Source of the DNA: an uncultured Clostridium sp.
Lineage (GTDB): Bacteria > Bacillota > Clostridia > Lachnospirales > Lachnospiraceae
Assembly (NCBI GenBank): GCA_905192625.1
Contig: CAJJLI010000088.1
Location: 1-7,383 of the forward strand
DNA length: 7,383 bases
Reading direction: 5' to 3'
A program made the position numbers and the translations under genes. Positions 6,689 through 7,383 of the stretch are shown piece by piece. Position 1 is the first letter of the stretch; each line of letters opens with the position of its first letter. The notes beneath the pieces were generated by a model, which made no database searches, had not been told where the DNA came from, and saw only the letters and a program-made list of their open reading frames with translations.

Positions 6689-7327
6689 CTTCCTACTTAT
6701 GTTTTGACGGGGTATTGGCAAAACTTTGATAATGGAGCAACTTGTTTAAAAATTAGTGACATTCCAACTACGTATCAATTGATATGTGTATCTTTTGCAG
6801 ATTCAACAGCGATTGCAGGAGAAGTTACGTTCTCGTTAAACCCTAGTCTTAGTGAAGCCTTAGGAGGATATACAGAAGAGCAATTTATCCATGACATAGC
6901 AACTGCAAAAGCCAAAGGTCAAAAAGTAATTATATCCATAGGTGGAGAAATTGGTAATGTTAGTGTAACAAACGAAACAGAAGCAAACACCTTTGCAAAT
7001 AGCATTTATAAATTGATACAAACCTTTGGTTTCCAAGGTGTAGATATCGATTTGGAACATGGTATCAATGCAACTTATATGGAAAAAGCACTTCGTTTAT
7101 TACATAGTAAAGTTGGAGAAGAACTTATTATTACAACAGCTCCACAAACGTTAGATATGCAATCAATCGGATATGAGTATTTCAAGTTATCCTTGGCGAT
7201 TCAAGATATACTAACCATATGCAATACGCAGTTTTATAATTCAGAACCTATGCAAGGACATGATAAAAAGGAATATTCCCAAGGTACTGCAGATTTTATA
7301 ACAGCACTCGCTGCAATTCAGCTTGAA
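6689..7327 (+). repeat. Copy 2 of the duplicated GH18 domain (broken paralogue)
   Basis: This is the partner of 5347-5985, with the same 213-codon length and no gaps. The reading frame is open throughout, so decay, if it is decay, is at the two ends and not inside the domain. Confidence 0.9.
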
Positions 7328-7383
7328 CACAGATATCATTGCGCAAGTCTACAAGGATTACAAAGTTACGGCGACTGCAGAAC
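7328..7383 (+). other. Sequence unrelated to GH18 after an abrupt break
   Basis: Immediately after CTTGAA (7322-7327) the intact copy continues NGLRPDQVGLGLP, while here the GH18 frame reads HRYHCASLQG, which is not GH18-like. A different frame beginning at 7326 reads NTDIIAQVYKDYKVTATAE, with ordinary codon use and protein-like composition. It may be the interior of another gene fused at a deletion or insertion point. I do not recognise the protein, and only 56 bases are available. Confidence 0.5.

Larger units (their letters stand above)
6609..7383 (+). pseudogene. Broken GH18 chitinase paralogue: frameshift in the signal peptide, abnormal 3' end (runs off the window)
   Basis: ATG 6609 opens a typical signal peptide (MIKSLKE, then hydrophobic ILIIVGVLF), but this frame ends at a TGA within 100 bp. 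The GH18 domain, beginning LPTYVLTGYW at 6689, lies in the -1 frame. Adding one T to TTT at 6663-6665 would join them as VLFSVICDASKLP, a plausible export signal and cleavage region. The GH18 frame has no ATG before the internal one in TYMEKA near 7079, and no signal peptide of its own. The domain is about 76% identical to chitinase domain 2, with SIGG, catalytic Glu (7055-7057) and QFYN; the first Asp of DxxDxDxE is Gln (7034-7036). Similarity stops after 7327, before the last part of the barrel (about 105 further residues in the intact copy). No CBM or linker is seen. If a sequencing error explains the shift, it would be a small single-domain secreted chitinase. Confidence 0.75.

Noticed and set aside
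6593..7383. GH18 paralogue starting at GTG 6593 as a normal cytoplasmic gene
   Set aside because: The frame is open from 6512, but this start has a poor ribosome site, encodes a hydrophilic leader without export signal, and ignores the good signal peptide in the neighbouring frame.
1..7383. CRISPR array, insertion sequence, tRNA, rRNA or riboswitch
   Set aside because: Reading both strands showed no regularly spaced repeats, no transposase-like frame or terminal inverted repeats, and no cloverleaf or recognisable riboswitch core.

Overview
The window looks like chromosomal DNA of a low-GC, anaerobic, chitin- or plant-litter-degrading Firmicute, probably a Clostridia/Lachnospiraceae member such as the Lachnoclostridium phytofermentans group. 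The assignment rests on AT-rich codon use (AAA, GAA, ATA, AGA), AT-rich spacers, the nadA-nadB-nadC order with a short NadB, and a secreted multimodular GH18 enzyme with Pro-Thr linkers. All supported genes are on the + strand.

Positions 1-3154 carry de novo NAD synthesis: the 3' part of nadA (quinolinate synthase, carrying its three Fe-S cysteines), nadB (L-aspartate oxidase, short form) and nadC (quinolinate phosphoribosyltransferase). Together they convert aspartate to nicotinate mononucleotide. The gaps between them (148 and about 255 bp) are long for an operon. They contain small AT-rich palindromes but no clear promoter or terminator.

Positions 3155-6240 hold a separate transcription unit. 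A good sigma-A-type promoter (3214-3242), whose -35 box lies inside a palindrome, precedes a 959-residue secreted chitinase. Its order is signal peptide, GH18 (with insertion domain), Pro-Thr linker, CBM5/12, unrecognised spacer, CBM5/12, Pro-Thr linker, second GH18 of a different, shorter type. The second catalytic domain carries Arg where I expect the conserved active-site Trp near the end of the barrel (residue 935, CGG instead of TGG).

Positions 6241-7383 hold a weak hairpin, a second promoter-like site resembling the first, and a broken paralogue of the second GH18 domain (about 76% identical over 213 residues, counted by hand). A good signal peptide beginning at 6609 is one frame away from the GH18 domain, as if one T had been lost from a short T run near 6663. 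At the other end, similarity to GH18 stops abruptly after 7327, and the last 56 bp look unrelated, with the most protein-like reading in another frame. This remnant is the most unusual object in the window. I see no CRISPR array, insertion sequence, tRNA, rRNA or new defence-type system.
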